From contig JAJQJQ010000007.1 of the NCBI GenBank assembly GCA_028622995.1, forward strand, positions 7,440,001 to 7,504,000: a stretch of DNA of 64,000 nucleotides, read 5' to 3'. The translations under genes and the position numbers were made by a program. This document shows positions 22,806-34,700 of the stretch, one piece after another (within the stretch, counting starts at the first letter, position 1; every line of letters starts with the position of its first letter). The DNA is from Panagrolaimus kolymaensis. Taxonomy: Eukaryota; Nematoda; Chromadorea; Rhabditida; Panagrolaimidae. A model generated the notes under the pieces. It was not told the origin of the DNA. It was given only the letters and a program-made list of their open reading frames with translations, and searched no databases.

Positions 22806-23468
22806 TATAATATGCAAAAGATGAAAAATCAGAATATTAAATGATTTGTGGTTTAAATCCTTTCTCACTTTTATATTGGTAATAAAAAAATCAAATCTTT
22901 TTTACTATCCTCCTTTTTTTAGGCTACCTATTTTCAAGCTATCTGGGTTGAAATTTCGTACCAGCACGAAAAAAGATGAAAAATAAATGATAAGCAAAAA
23001 AACAAATGAAAAATATATTCAATTTTATTTTCACTGAGGTCATGGGCATCGTCATTTTTTTTTAAAAAGCTTTTCAATAGTGAATGGCATACTTTTGAAT
23101 TATTTCAAATTTTATAAGCTAGTCATCCGCTTTTTTTTAATTTCAATATTTGATTGATGAGGATGAAATCATAAAGGCATGCATGGAGGTGCCCATAAAA
23201 AGGAGAAAGGATGGAGCTAGGTAGAAATAGAGCAACACCATATCAAAAATTGATGGATGATTTTTTTTTGTTGCTATCTGCAGCACCTATCTATTTTACA
23301 TCAAAAACTTCAAAGGTTAGAAAACAAACCCTTTGGACTTATTTTGGAATATTTTTGTGTCGACTTTGTGAGCAACGTAAAAAAAAATTTGAAAGAGTTT
23401 TTTCCCTCAAAATTCACGTTGAAAAAAAAAGTAAGAACAATATTTTTTTTATTTTGACGCATCTTGAC

Positions 23469-23633
23469 GCACCGCTGCCTGCAGAATAATGTACTGACTG
23501 ATAGCCAGTAGCCGCGAAATTTGAAAATTTTATGTTGCAAAAAAGATTTTTGAACATTCAAATTTTCATTTTTTTCCAAGTCATTTTCGCGGCTTGTGAT
23601 TATCATTCGGTACATGATTCTGCAGTGGTGTGC
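23469..23633. repeat. 165-bp imperfect foldback
   Basis: Left arm gcaccgctgcctgcagaata and right arm (other strand) gcacaccactgcagaatcat continue with agccgcgaaa in both arms. Imperfect but clear over about 55 bp. MITE-like; target duplication not resolved. Confidence 0.6.
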
Positions 23634-24107
23634 CTTTTTTAATAAAGCGCTTAATAAATTATTGTAAGCAAATTAGCACCACTCAAAGATAACATAAATA
23701 TGTACAGTGTTAATGTAAAACTAGAAAGTTTCATGGAACACACGCTAGCCATAAAACTTGTTTATTTAAAATTGAAATCCATTCCTTTCCATTTGGGCTT
23801 AAAAGTTTTTCTTCTCATGATGATTTATTTTCAGGTGAGGATAAAATTACGAAAAGAAAACACAAATAAAAAATCAAGATTCAAAGACATTTAAATTACC
23901 ATTTGTGTATGTTAGTTTACGATGGTTTTGTAAATCACTTTTTTGTTTGAATGAGATTGGAAATCTTTGAAAGAAGATGTGAACCAGGCAGCTGATGAAA
24001 AGAGCACAAAATCCTCAAAATGCTATTGTCCATCTTATTTTTAAAGTAAATTTTTTTTGATGTGTTGGATTGTTTTCTTTTATGATTAATCTAATATTAA
24101 AAACAAA

Positions 24108-24225
24108 AAGAAGACAAACGTCATTTATTCAAATCTTATTAACCAAAGTTTTCTTTGTTTAAAAATATTAAAAAGAAGCATAAAATTGAATTTATCCTTT
24201 GTCAATCGTTTAAATAAATTAAATT
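24108..24225 (-). repeat. Dispersed ~130-bp repeat, copy 4
   Basis: Contains aaacgtcatttattcaaatc, tttgtttaaaaatattaaaa and ctttgtcaatcgttta in the order expected of a reverse-complement copy. Confidence 0.6.
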
Positions 24226-25072
24226 TTCTTTTATTTGTTTTTTTTACGTAAAGAGATTGTTAAAATAAAATATTGTTTAAAAATTAAAAGACATTTTTCA
24301 AGTGCAAAACTTTAAACCATCCACATGTTTTATGCAAACGCTAACCTTCATTCCCAAGGAAAGCCATCTATCTCATACGTTAGTAAATATGGCAAAAATA
24401 AGAAAAATAAAGTAAAAATGTTGCCAATATGTAAATTATCACCAATCATTGTGACAGACAAAATAAGAGAAAATAATAAAAACCTCTCTCATTTTTAAAA
24501 GAAAAACGCTTTTCTTTAAAAAGGCATCACTTTCAGTTTTATTCAAGAACAAAAAATCCGCTTATGAAACAGTACAAACAAAAATAAATTGTTTTAATAC
24601 ATATTAGCCATTTATTTTACTCTTTGCTTTTTCCTTTTTATTGTTCATTAAATCTCAAAAGTTTGTTAATTCTTTGATCGGCTGTTTTAAAAAACGGCCT
24701 TGTACTGTACAACTTTTAAAATTGGGTTTTAAAGTGTTTTTATAATCAAACTGTATGTACATATATTAACAAAGATTTGCAAAATTCTATCAAAATAGAG
24801 GTTTTTAAGATAAAAAATCGTGCTTACCAAAAAACATTAAAAAAGTTTTTTTATTAACCATTTTTTTCTTGTTTACTTACATTTGTTAAAGAATCAGATG
24901 ATTCATTATTTTATGCGGTAAAGTTAACCCAATGCAAAAAATTTGTATCAATATCTTATGTAACTTAATTTTACTTTTACTTTCTTCTTTCGGCTTTTTT
25001 AAAAACATGTACATTGAAATTTTTATTATTAATATGATAGATGATATTATGACTTCTTTTTTTATATAAATA

Positions 25073-26976
25073 TTAAAACACATCCATATTGCATCCATTT
25101 GGATTTATAATGAATTCATTAGTTATGGGAAAATGAATTTTTAAAGAGCTAGAAATCATCTGATGACTGTACCGTTTATTTGCAATAGCACAAGATACAT
25201 CAGATATAGGTGGAATTTTGCACTGTACTTGACCAAGGCAGGAATTTTGAACTTTAGGTGAAAAATATACTTTTAACATTTGTTTTGAACATTCAACAAG
25301 TAAGGGATAATAATGAACGCTTTCTGGAAGTCTTTTAAATTCTTTTAATGCGTTGTTTCGGATAAATGCAAAAGCGTTTTTTTCTAATAGTCTTATGTTT
25401 TTAGGCGAAATTAGATCTGTCATCTGCTGAGCATAAAGATTTTTTACTTTTGAAGATCGAAACTTTGTTTCGTTGTAAGTTTCAATCTAAAAACAATTAT
25501 GTTAAAATCTGGAATAGTCGATCATAAAATTAAAAAAAAGGGGTTTTTAAGAAAGACTTTACACGAATGCATTCAGCTCTAAAGAATGAAAAAAAAACTG
25601 ATATACTATAAAAATTACCATTTCCCATTTTCTTAAATGAAGCATAAAATTATCTTTTATTGTAAGTGGAGTATATTTGTTCACAAATATTTCCGGAACG
25701 TGCACGTTTAGAGCTTCCACCCGAGATGGCCGAACTACGTATTTTACAATTTTTATATCATCAATGATGTGAGCGGTGTTCAACAATTGAGAAAATGAAA
25801 ATTTTAGAGGAGATGTTGCTGAAATTTTTTTGGTATTATTTGCTTTTTACCAATCAATAAAATAAAAAAAATTACTTGCAAAAACTTCAGTTGTAAATCT
25901 TTCATACATGAATGAAGCAACTTGGGGGTATTTGATGCTTAATTGTTGAAATTCTTCATAATAAGTTTCTCCCAATTTTGGAAAAAAAATTTCATCAATA
26001 TCATAAGAAATAATAAATTCGGCAGCTTCTCGATATTTTAGAAAACAATCAGTGGCCGCTCCTGCTTGATTTCCCCACTCAAGACCACTGTTTGGATCTT
26101 TAAGATTTTTATGATCTGGTCCCAAATCAACCATATTCCATAATTCAACCTCTACAGCGCCAGCTCTTTGATAAGCCTAGAAAATTAAAATAGCCACTTT
26201 CCATTTTTTGTTTGTAAATTACTGTCAAATAAAATGCAAACTAAATTATTACTTTAAGCAAATTGAATGTTTCTGTTCTCATACTTTGGATGTAATATAC
26301 TTGTAATCCAACTCCAAACTGCCTATGTATTTCAAGTGATGAGAGTATAGTCTGCCATCTTTCTCCATAAAAGACATATCCCAAACAACTAATAACATGA
26401 TTCTTTTTTTCGTATGCATTTCTTAATGGAATCTGAAAATTACTCTTTTGGTTCAAATATTCTTTGGTTCTTGTCTATTACCGTAACTGGTGGCTGATTA
26501 CTATCCCCAGATAAAAACAATACATTTGGAGTTGGACTAACATTGCAAATAGCCCAGTGCATTTCCCACTGACAATTAAATGTAGCTTTTACTACTGGTG
26601 AAATTGTAGCAAGAGTTTTCATTTTATCTTCTTGAGGATATTGAACATCACTCGTATCGAATAATGAAGAACTTTTTGTGGAATTTTTTTTGAATGATGA
26701 TGATTCGCAAAAAATTTTACTTTTATTATTCCAGCCTCTTTGGTTTAAAAAGAAAACAATTGCAGTATTCGGAGGATATCTATGAGAGCATTTATCAAGC
26801 TTGTAGTTAAGGTGATAAACTTACAAAGTCGAACTTTTGTAGTATGTTGCAGAAATTAGAATAATATGATCAATTTTATCATGGGAATGGTTTAAAAAGT
26901 GTCTCAAGCATATAATAAATATTAAACAGGCAGCAGTTGTCACTAATTTTTTAAAACAAAATATATTTCTTGCACA
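25073..26976 (-). CDS. Glycosyltransferase family 92 protein (DUF23 type)
   Basis: Six or more exons on the minus strand. The most 5' exon I can support (about 26,976-26,830) has a signal-anchor (ACLIFIICLRHFL) followed by IILISATYYKSS. Next comes CSHRYPPNTAIVFFLNQRGW. Then FNCQWEMHWAICNV, HVISCLGYVFYGERWQTIL, FGVGLQVYYIQS, AAEFIISYDIDEIFFPKLG (the DxD-type motif of the family) and YPQVASFMYERF follow. Later exons carry IVKYVVRPSRVEALNVH and the C-terminus ending CNMDVF. The order fits GT92 enzymes, which add galactose to N-glycan core fucose in nematodes. Golgi type II topology is inferred. The initiator exon upstream of 26,976 was not identified. The order of motifs looks intact. Confidence 0.8.
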
Positions 26977-27800
26977 TGATCTAAAAAGGATAAGTAAATC
27001 TTTTTTGAAGAAGAGTTAAAAAATAATTAAAGCTTTGAAACTCATGATACTTATTTATTTTTCAGTTTAGTTTAAAATGACGTTAATAAACAGTTTACAC
27101 TAAAGCATTTGAAAAAATATTTTTTAAATTCTATTAGAATAAACCATTTAAGTACAAAACGCAAAAACATAAAAATTAAAACCTACTTGGAAAATCCGAC
27201 ATAATTATTTAATTTTAAAATTAAATTATATTTTTGTTTCATTTGTTTTAAAGCTTTATGGTTAAAGTGGAGAAAATTACTATTCATTTTTACAATGGAT
27301 TTATGAAATAATTTTAAAAGACTCTTAAGTCAATATCGACATTTAATAATTAATCCTTAAATAATAATAACTTGAACGTTGAAAAATAAGAAGATAGAAA
27401 TCTTTATTGTTTTTATAAAAATTAAAGCTTGTATATCTTTAAACACTATTTAATAGATAACCAATAAAAATCGAATTCTATTCTTCTTTTTTTTTAAATA
27501 AAAAATGTATATCTTATCAGGAGTAATTAAATTTTTCCCTTTTGTCTGCCCATGATGCATCATTTCCCCCTAGCTAGAATATAGCTATAAAAAAGCTAAT
27601 CTTTAAAAGCCTTCATTAAAGAATTTTTTAAACAGATAAATAATAATCTGCATATAGCTCTTTGATTATTTAAACCAAAACTTTATTTTAAATTTATAGG
27701 TCAAATGCAACAAAAAAATTAAACTAAAATATGGTTTTTTAAATTTTTATACGCATTTCTACGCAAGCGCCTTTGATAACAACGCCGATACAAGTTTTTA
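26977..27800. other. AT-rich intergenic stretch
   Basis: The 5' end of the GT92 gene and the 5' end of the acyltransferase fragment should both lie here. I see no repeat or motif worth naming; AT-rich throughout. Confidence 0.4.
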
Positions 27801-28440
27801 TTAAATTTGCATAACTTTTTGTAAATGGTTGGCTTTAAAAAAGCGTGACGATTTACAGTGGCTTCGTGCTTTAGCAATTTTGGCTGTTCTGGGTTTTCAT
27901 TTATGGCCGGAAAATTTTCCACATGGTTATCTTGGAGTTGATATGTAAATTTTTACCTTAAAAAATGGAATTAACTAACATTAAAGTGTTTATTTTTTAT
28001 ATTTTTTGTTATTTCTGGTTATTTAATGACTATGATATTAGAAAATTCCAGTGACTTGGTCCCATTTTATACGAGGCGTATAAAAAGAATTTTTCCAGCA
28101 TATTTGTTTGTTATCATTGGTTTTTTGATTTTTGGCTATTTTACTCTCCTGTATTCATATTTTGTTTTTCTTAAAAATGTAATAATTTGGTCCATATTTT
28201 TTATTAATAATTTTTATCCTATTTTTCATCAAAAAAAGTATTTTGAAATGGTAATTGACTTTTTTGTTATTATTTATTAACTAATTTTTTTAGGTTTCTG
28301 AATTTAATTTTTTTGTTCACACTTGGTCTCTGGGAGTTGAAATACAATTTTATTTAATTGCACCATTTTTAATTAAATTTATTTTGTCAAAACAAAAACC
28401 TATAAATTGGATTTTAGTTTTTGGATTTTTATCCTGGTTC
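27801..28440 (+). pseudogene. Acyltransferase-3 (OAC-type) membrane protein, 3'-truncated
   Basis: Exon 1 encodes KKRDDLQWLRALAILAVLGF and NFPHGYLGVD, the family start. After a short intron comes FFVISGYLMTMI, then YTRRIKRIFPAYLF with further membrane helices. The next exon (from about 28,294) has FFVHTWSLGVEIQFYLIAPF. The reading then stops making sense near 28,440. The remaining helices and the SGNH domain present in the relatives at 41,630-44,120 and 48,229-49,060 are absent. No initiator ATG is seen in frame upstream of exon 1. I treat it as a fragment. Known members are multi-pass O-acyltransferases. Confidence 0.75.
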
Positions 28441-29128
28441 ACGTCTGAAACTCCATTGCATTGCACCTTTTGCCAAAAATCGAAATTTTCGACTTTTTCA
28501 ATGGAAAATTTACTAATCTTTGATAGAAATTCCTGAGCTTCTAGATTAGGAATTTTGATATTCTGGCTATCCAGAAATGTTCTCCTCGACCTCGAGAACA
28601 TACGTACGTGTGGATTTGTATTTTCGTTGAAAAAAATCCAGATTTCGACATTTTAAAAACTGTAAAATGAGAACTTTATTAGGAATTCTTACTACCAGGG
28701 GGATTTTGGGGTCAAAAAAATCATTACTGGATAGCTAAATATAGCAAAAAAATGACCTAGAAGCTCAAATACCTTAATCAAAAATAGGTGAAAGTTCAAT
28801 TCTCTTCAATCGAAAAGAAGATAAGGGGGTAGGTTTTAATGATATACATTTTGTCACATCCACAAAATCATATCCATTTTATTATAAGCTTAAACTCTTG
28901 CGAGAAAAGCAAACATGAAAAGCAAACACAAAACTTTCGCTCATTCCTTCCCTTCTTTTTTCTTCGCATAAATTCTTTCGCTCTTTTTTTTTCGCGCGCG
29001 CGTTTTTTTTTCTTTTCCTTTGTCAAAAAATGTCAGCGAGCGTCTCTCTTTTTCTTTCAAAAAAAAAATACAACAGTCAAGTCAAATAAAAAAAGATTGT
29101 TTCGATGGGGTTTGTAAAAAAAATAAAT
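28441..29128. other. Unassigned sequence replacing the acyltransferase 3' half
   Basis: Starts abruptly after the truncated acyltransferase exon. Contains ctcgacctcgagaacatacg and long T/C-rich tracts (28,980-29,070, including cgcgcgcg). No gene or terminal repeat recognised. Confidence 0.35.
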
Positions 29129-29590
29129 TTATTGAGTTTCATCAGTTTCATCATTATCAACAATAATTAAATTACAATGAAAGTTAGTATGTGGAGAATC
29201 AGTTTCTTCAGCAACAATTTCAACATTTTCGGAAGCAGGATTTAATTCATTTGGAGAGTTGCAATGAGGAGTTTCAAATTTATTTTCGTCGTCGCTTGCA
29301 CCATTTTCTTTAGAATTTAATTCACTTTTGTAATTCGAATGGCGGTAACCATTTTGACATTCAAATTTATTTTCATCATCGGTGTTATAACATTTACCTT
29401 TATGTTGGAATTTTTTTAAATAATAAATATTGGTGAGCTTTATTGGTAATTTACAAATGGGACACTGTAGAGGATTATTTTCATCTGAAGCAGCAATAAG
29501 CTTTTCAACATGTGCAGGACACAATTCGTGGCGACATGAAATCCTTGCTGTTCCACAGCTAGTGAAAAATCGGCCGTTTCTCAGATGCAT
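29129..29590 (-). CDS. Hypothetical Cys/His-rich (RING-like) acidic protein
   Basis: A single-exon open frame of 153 residues. The N-terminal third holds CGTARISCRHELCPAH followed by LQCPICKLPI, a Cys/His spacing like a degenerate RING or B-box. The rest is acidic with repeated DDENKFE pieces (DDENKFECQ and DDENKFETP), an internal near-repeat. It ends at TQ. It lies just outside the Helitron A 3' terminus (29,773). I do not recognise an orthologue. The duplicated DDENKF segments and the well-spaced cysteines argue for a real protein. Confidence 0.45.
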   Translation of the reverse strand: MHLRNGRFFTSCGTARISCRHELCPAHVEKLIAASDENNPLQCPICKLPIKLTNIYYLKKFQHKGKCYNTDDENKFECQNGYRHSNYKSELNSKENGASDDENKFETPHCNSPNELNPASENVEIVAEETDSPHTNFHCNLIIVDNDETDETQ

Positions 29591-29772
29591 GGTTATACTC
29601 GAATGAATATATTTTTTTGTAAATTATAAAGTTTCAGAACTCCGCCTCACTTTATTATTCACTCAAAAGAACTCTTCTTTGTGAGTCCAACTGGAGTAAT
29701 TGGTCGAATTCCGCAAGAGCAACTAATTCTAAACTCGGTGTTGGTACATTGAACACCATTTTTATTACAGTA

Positions 29773-29809
29773 CTAGGCGGCAGGCGTGCCTTCGGCACGC
29801 CACCACCTA
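29773..29809 (-). mobile_element. Helitron A 3' terminus: hairpin followed by CTAG
   Basis: Read on the minus strand: GGCGTGCC-GAA-GGCACGCC hairpin, then TGCCGC, then CTAG, then T. Helitrons end in CTRR about ten bases after a GC-rich hairpin and insert between A and T; all three points are met. It lies downstream of the Rep/helicase and RPA-like genes in the same orientation. A further CTAG starts the sequence block on the far side of the hairpin. Confidence 0.75.
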
Positions 29810-29986
29810 GACAAATACAGCTTCAGTGTTTTCTGCTATTAAATATCCAACGAAAATTTTGACATTCTTTTTATCACACAGAACACAAATAAGAAGAAGA
29901 AAATATATATACACAAATTTATTACCATACACAATCAATTAAAAAAAATCTATATATAAAAAATGAAATTTTTTTTAAGAATTTCT

Positions 29987-31245
29987 TTAAATTAAGACAT
30001 CTTCAAAATCATAATCACTATCATCATCTTGAGTTGTTTCAAGTTCATCATCAGAAATATTGATATCATCTTGAGTCTTTTCAAGTTCAGTGCCATCAAA
30101 AATATTCAGTTGCTTAAATGCACTATCATCAAGAAATTCATCTATCTTTTCAGCACTTTGTTGAACATCATTTAAAATTTCTTTCATAAGTGGATTAGGA
30201 AATCGTATTTCAGATGGTGTTGTAACAGTATAATCAACTTCTTTTTCGGTAAACATAACACCAGTATTTTTTATCATATCCATTAAAAGTACATATTCGA
30301 CATTGTTTGAAATACGAAATATTCTTTTAGTATTTTCGTTCAATCCCATATTTGAAACTTTAACTAAAATAAAAAAATATAAAATTTTTAAAATAACGAA
30401 AATATCTCGCCATAAGTTATCAAGACATTTCTCAAAAATAACGTTTTTCTTTTGATTATATCACGCTGCAATGGTTTTCCATTTGATGTAGGTATTGCCA
30501 TAATACAGTAGCAACTCCCATCACAAAGTAGTACACCAAACTTAGAATTGAACAAATACCTTGGACCATCCATTGCAACATCAAATATACACGTTTCAGC
30601 TAAAAAAATTATTTATAAATAAAGTTAATCATCAAAAAAACTTACTTTCAAATATACTTCGATCAACATTACAACGTTCTATAAGATCTGGAATCTTCAA
30701 AAATAATTTAGGTGGAACAGCTACTTCACTTTCATCCAATATTTCTACACTTGAAGTTTCATTTAACGAAATCTTATGTAAAAAGTGGAAAGTTGGTGTA
30801 AGATTGACCTTCTTTGATGGTTGATAAACATTGAATGAAGAGATTTGAAGGTACTGTTTCTATAAAACAAAAAATTATATTAAAACAAATATCAGAAACT
30901 TACAACTTTCACTTGATGAAGACAATCTACTATTCGCAGTTTAAGAGCTTCAGACCCAAAGATAGTTACTTCTGCTGACTTTGATAAGGAATCCATAACC
31001 AAAAAATTGATCGGAACTTTCGAATCATGCGACATATGTAAAAATCTCAATGCACCATAATTTGCTGGCTTGACGCATATACTAAAAATAGAGGTAAAAA
31101 TATTCTTTAAAAAAATAATAACATACCTTTTTGTTGAAAATGAACTGGAGAAAACTTCAATAAAATCACTCATTTGAATCTTTTCATTCCGTTTTTTCTT
31201 TTCTTGTCGATCAATACCTTCAAAGAACCATTTTCTTTTTGACAT
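29987..31245 (-). CDS. RPA-like OB-fold protein encoded by Helitron A
   Basis: Five exons. It starts MSKRKWFFEGID at 31,245. Exon 2 has ANYGALRFLHMSHDSKV and NFLVMDSLSKSAEVTIFG, exon 3 KQYLQISSFNVYQPSKKVNL then FHFLHKISLNETSSVEILD. This order (D-x-x-G-like strand, vtifG block, length of 'k(v)Yqissfnv', then a late 'T-S-V' strand) resembles the DNA-binding OB domain of RPA70. Exon 4 has AETCIFDVAMDGPRYLF; exon 5 is acidic at the end (EKTQDDINISDDELETTQDD). The exon 4/5 junction is unclear. It lies between the Rep/helicase ORF and the element's 3' end on the same strand, so it is probably part of the Helitron. RPA-like genes are known in plant Helitrons; a role in binding ssDNA during rolling-circle transposition is inferred. 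Confidence 0.6.
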
Positions 31246-31772
31246 TTTGTTGAAATCAAAAAATGACACGAACAACTGAAAAAATAAAGATATGAAACAA
31301 AAAATTTTTTTTGAAGGAACAATAAAACTATATGCTAATTTTGGAAACATAGCTAAAAAAATAACTAAGAGATTTTTTAATGCAAATATTATTGAAAGAT
31401 ATAAAAAAATTACCTTGAATATTTTTTCATAAAAAAAGAAGTTTTGCAAGATAAAAACGCTTAAAACATAAATATTTTTGATAAATTGATTGTGCAGGAA
31501 AATAAAAATTATAACTAAAAAATAAATTAAAATTAAAATACTGCTACATATTTTTAAAAATTAAAAAAACTTACAATAATAATTTTTAAAACATAATTTA
31601 CTTGAATTTTTAATTTTATTTTTAAAGTTACTGCCGATAACTCCGCAGCTCGAGTTTGTTGAAGAATAAATCTCCTTAACTATCAAAATTTTATCTGTGG
31701 CGTCCCTGCAGATTTTAAAAATATAATGTCAAGTACGTCCCTTGCATAATTTTAGTAATTTTTTAAATATAT

Positions 31773-34700
31773 TTATTGGATTATTTCTTTATAAACTAAA
31801 TTTTTAACTTTGCTGTTTAACCTTTGCTGTCCTAAAAAGACTTTCAATGCAGTGGATCTTTTAACTCTTGAGCAAGCGACATACATTTGTCCATGGTTAA
31901 ATACATCCTTTCTCAAATCAATTCCAACTTTTTCGAATGTTTGCCCTTGACTTTTATTTATTGTCATAGCAAAAGCAATTTTAACAGGGAATTGTCTTTA
32001 CGATAATGTAAAAGGATAATTTTCTTCATTGTAAAGAAGAATCCTGTGAAGCATTACTATGTTTCCTTTTTTATCTCCAGTTAAAACTTTGCATTGTATG
32101 CAATGATTCATTAAACCAATAACTAAAAGTCGAGTTCCATTGCATAAACCTTCAGCTTGGCTGAGATTTCGAATAAGCATAATTACTGTATTTTTTCGTA
32201 ATCGAAGTTCATGAGGTGGTAATGAAGGAGGATTCAAGCTATTTAAGTATTCTTGTGTTAAAAGCTCTTGCAAAGCTTCACCTTCAATTGCTGTATTAAT
32301 ACTTGTATAAATTTTTTCACCTTCGGATGGTAACATTTGTACAACTTCAGAATTTATTTCATCAACATCTGCGTTTCGTGCAGATAAAATTACAGAATTT
32401 GATACTTCTTCAAAACGATTTTGTCTTATTAAAGTTCCATAAATCTCTTCAACTAAATTATTTTCAATAATAAATTGTGGCGGAAACTCCATATTATCAT
32501 TCTCATCATTCACCTTTCCTTCACCAATTTCTAAAAGGTATTTTGCAAAATCTATTTCTTCCGCATCAGCGCGCATATTTTGAAGTAAAGATAACTTTTC
32601 AAATTTATTCCAAAGTGGGCTGAATTTAATTGATAAATCCACACATTCAGAGCGTGTTCCATTTTTACGCACAGGCAACAATTGTCTGAAATCACCACCG
32701 AGTAAAACAATTTTTCCTCCAAATGGTTCATCTATTTTCATTAAATCTCTCAAAAGCCTATCCATTATTTCAAGTGCATAACGCGGTGCCATTGGAGTTT
32801 CATCCCAAATAAAAACATCAGTTTTTTTCAAGTTTTCAGCTTGTTTAGAGTTTGGTGTCAAATGGGAATTTGAATCAGCATAAATTGGAACGGGTAATCC
32901 AAATGTTTTATGATTTGTTTTCCCTTCGGGTAATAAAATCGCTGCAATTCCAGTGAATGCTGTTGTTTGTACAGTTTTGCCCTTGGCACGTAATAAATGC
33001 CATAAAGTTTTATATATATAAGTTTTTCCAGATCCTCCTGGACCATCAAGATAAAAAAGTTTTTGCGAAACTTCATTTTTCTCCGTGGTAGCTTTTATGA
33101 CTTTATCAACAATATTTATTTGTTCATTATTCATTGTTGAAAACATTTGATCACCAATATTTTGATCATAAGCGGGATCATATGAATCAAAATCTTCATC
33201 GAAAATAGCTATTTGATTCATTGTTGGAAAATCTGCTAAACTTTTATCTTCTTTTTCCAACAAATTTTTTATTTCTCGATATGCTTTTTGAATTGCAATA
33301 TCCATTGGCATATCAATTACAAAGTCTTCTGCCATATCTTCTTTGAATTCCTCCCATAGATTTTCAGGAGCTAATGGTTGACAGTGAATTAAAAGGCGAA
33401 CAAACAAAGAACGCATTTGGTATGGTAATAATGAAACTCGAGCTTCCGCGAGAACTCGATACCATTCTTTATCATCTTCAACTAAACCTAATTCTAAGCA
33501 AGTTTCTGTAAAAGTTTGAGAAATTTTCCCTTCAACAGTTTTAAGTTTATCAAAATTTGTTGCTCCTTTAACATGGTTTAAAAGAATTCGAAGATGGAAA
33601 AGTTCTTGATTTGTTGGACTAACAGTGTACATTCTTCCAATATTATTAAAACCGCCTTTACGTGTATTCCATTGAAATTTCTTTGTGTCTGTATTTTTAA
33701 CCCATGTGAAACGCTCGGGAATTTCGCCATAATAATAATTATTGGCTTGAGGATCACGTTTATTTAATTCAAAATAATCCAACAACATAGTATTTTTATC
33801 TAAAGCAGCTTGTAAACCGTCAACATTTTCTGCATCAATAAAATTTACTGTTTGTTGATTTGGTAAATGAATGGGTAGTCGAGTGATAGAATGACTTTTA
33901 CCATGCAATTCAAAATTTAAAATTCGCCATACAGCTTCGGCTGCACCCATATATCGGCTATTTAAAAATGATTCGCATTCATCATAATGAACAACACCAT
34001 CAACAATTTTAATAGCTGCCGAATCATGACCTTTGAAAATATATTTATATAAATATTTTACAGCCTTAATTGATGATACAACTTCAACATTGATATGACA
34101 ATTCATTAATAATAATAAATTTGGACAGTGAGGTACAACATATTGGTTATCAGCAACAAATCCTGATGTTTTTCTTACTGATCGTCCATTATTAGGCCGG
34201 GCATAAGTTGGATAGGCATCTTCATCAAGTGTGGTTTCTTCTTGGAAATTTTTAGGAAAACCTTTTGAGCATTTCCCATTTTTTTCACATCGAAATCCGC
34301 AAGGTCCATGAATCATATGAGTGGAAACTAAATTAAATAAATTTGGAAATTTATCAGGATCTGGTAATTGCGCGCTTATATAGCGATCAATAACTTCTGA
34401 TGTTCTCATTTTATAATCTCCTTGTAGAGTCACTAATAAATGTGCATGAGGGAGACCTCTTTTTTGAAATTCAACGGTATAAACATATGCTTTACACCCA
34501 CCGAAATAGCGTTTCTTTTCAATCAAATCAATAACAAAATTTAATTTTTGTTTAAAAACTCTTGCAATCAAATCAGGTCGATCAGTTGGTGTTTGTTCTG
34601 GTAAGAGATTTTCAACAATTTCTGTCCAATTAGGATTGCAAGTCGTTGTAACAAATAGATCGGGTTTTCCAAGCCTTCTTACAATTGCCATTGCATCTTG

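Larger units (their letters stand above)
22869..25072. other. Intergenic stretch with foldback and repeat copy
   Basis: Open frames at 23,211-23,615 and 23,700 show no motif. A foldback occupies 23,469-23,633, and the ~130-bp repeat copy 4 (minus) lies at about 24,108-24,225. The rest is AT-rich. Confidence 0.45.

Noticed and set aside
28839..29117. A plus-strand open frame of Phe/Ser/Arg-rich composition
   Set aside because: It reads T/C-rich tracts (tttttcgcgcgcg and neighbours); low complexity only.
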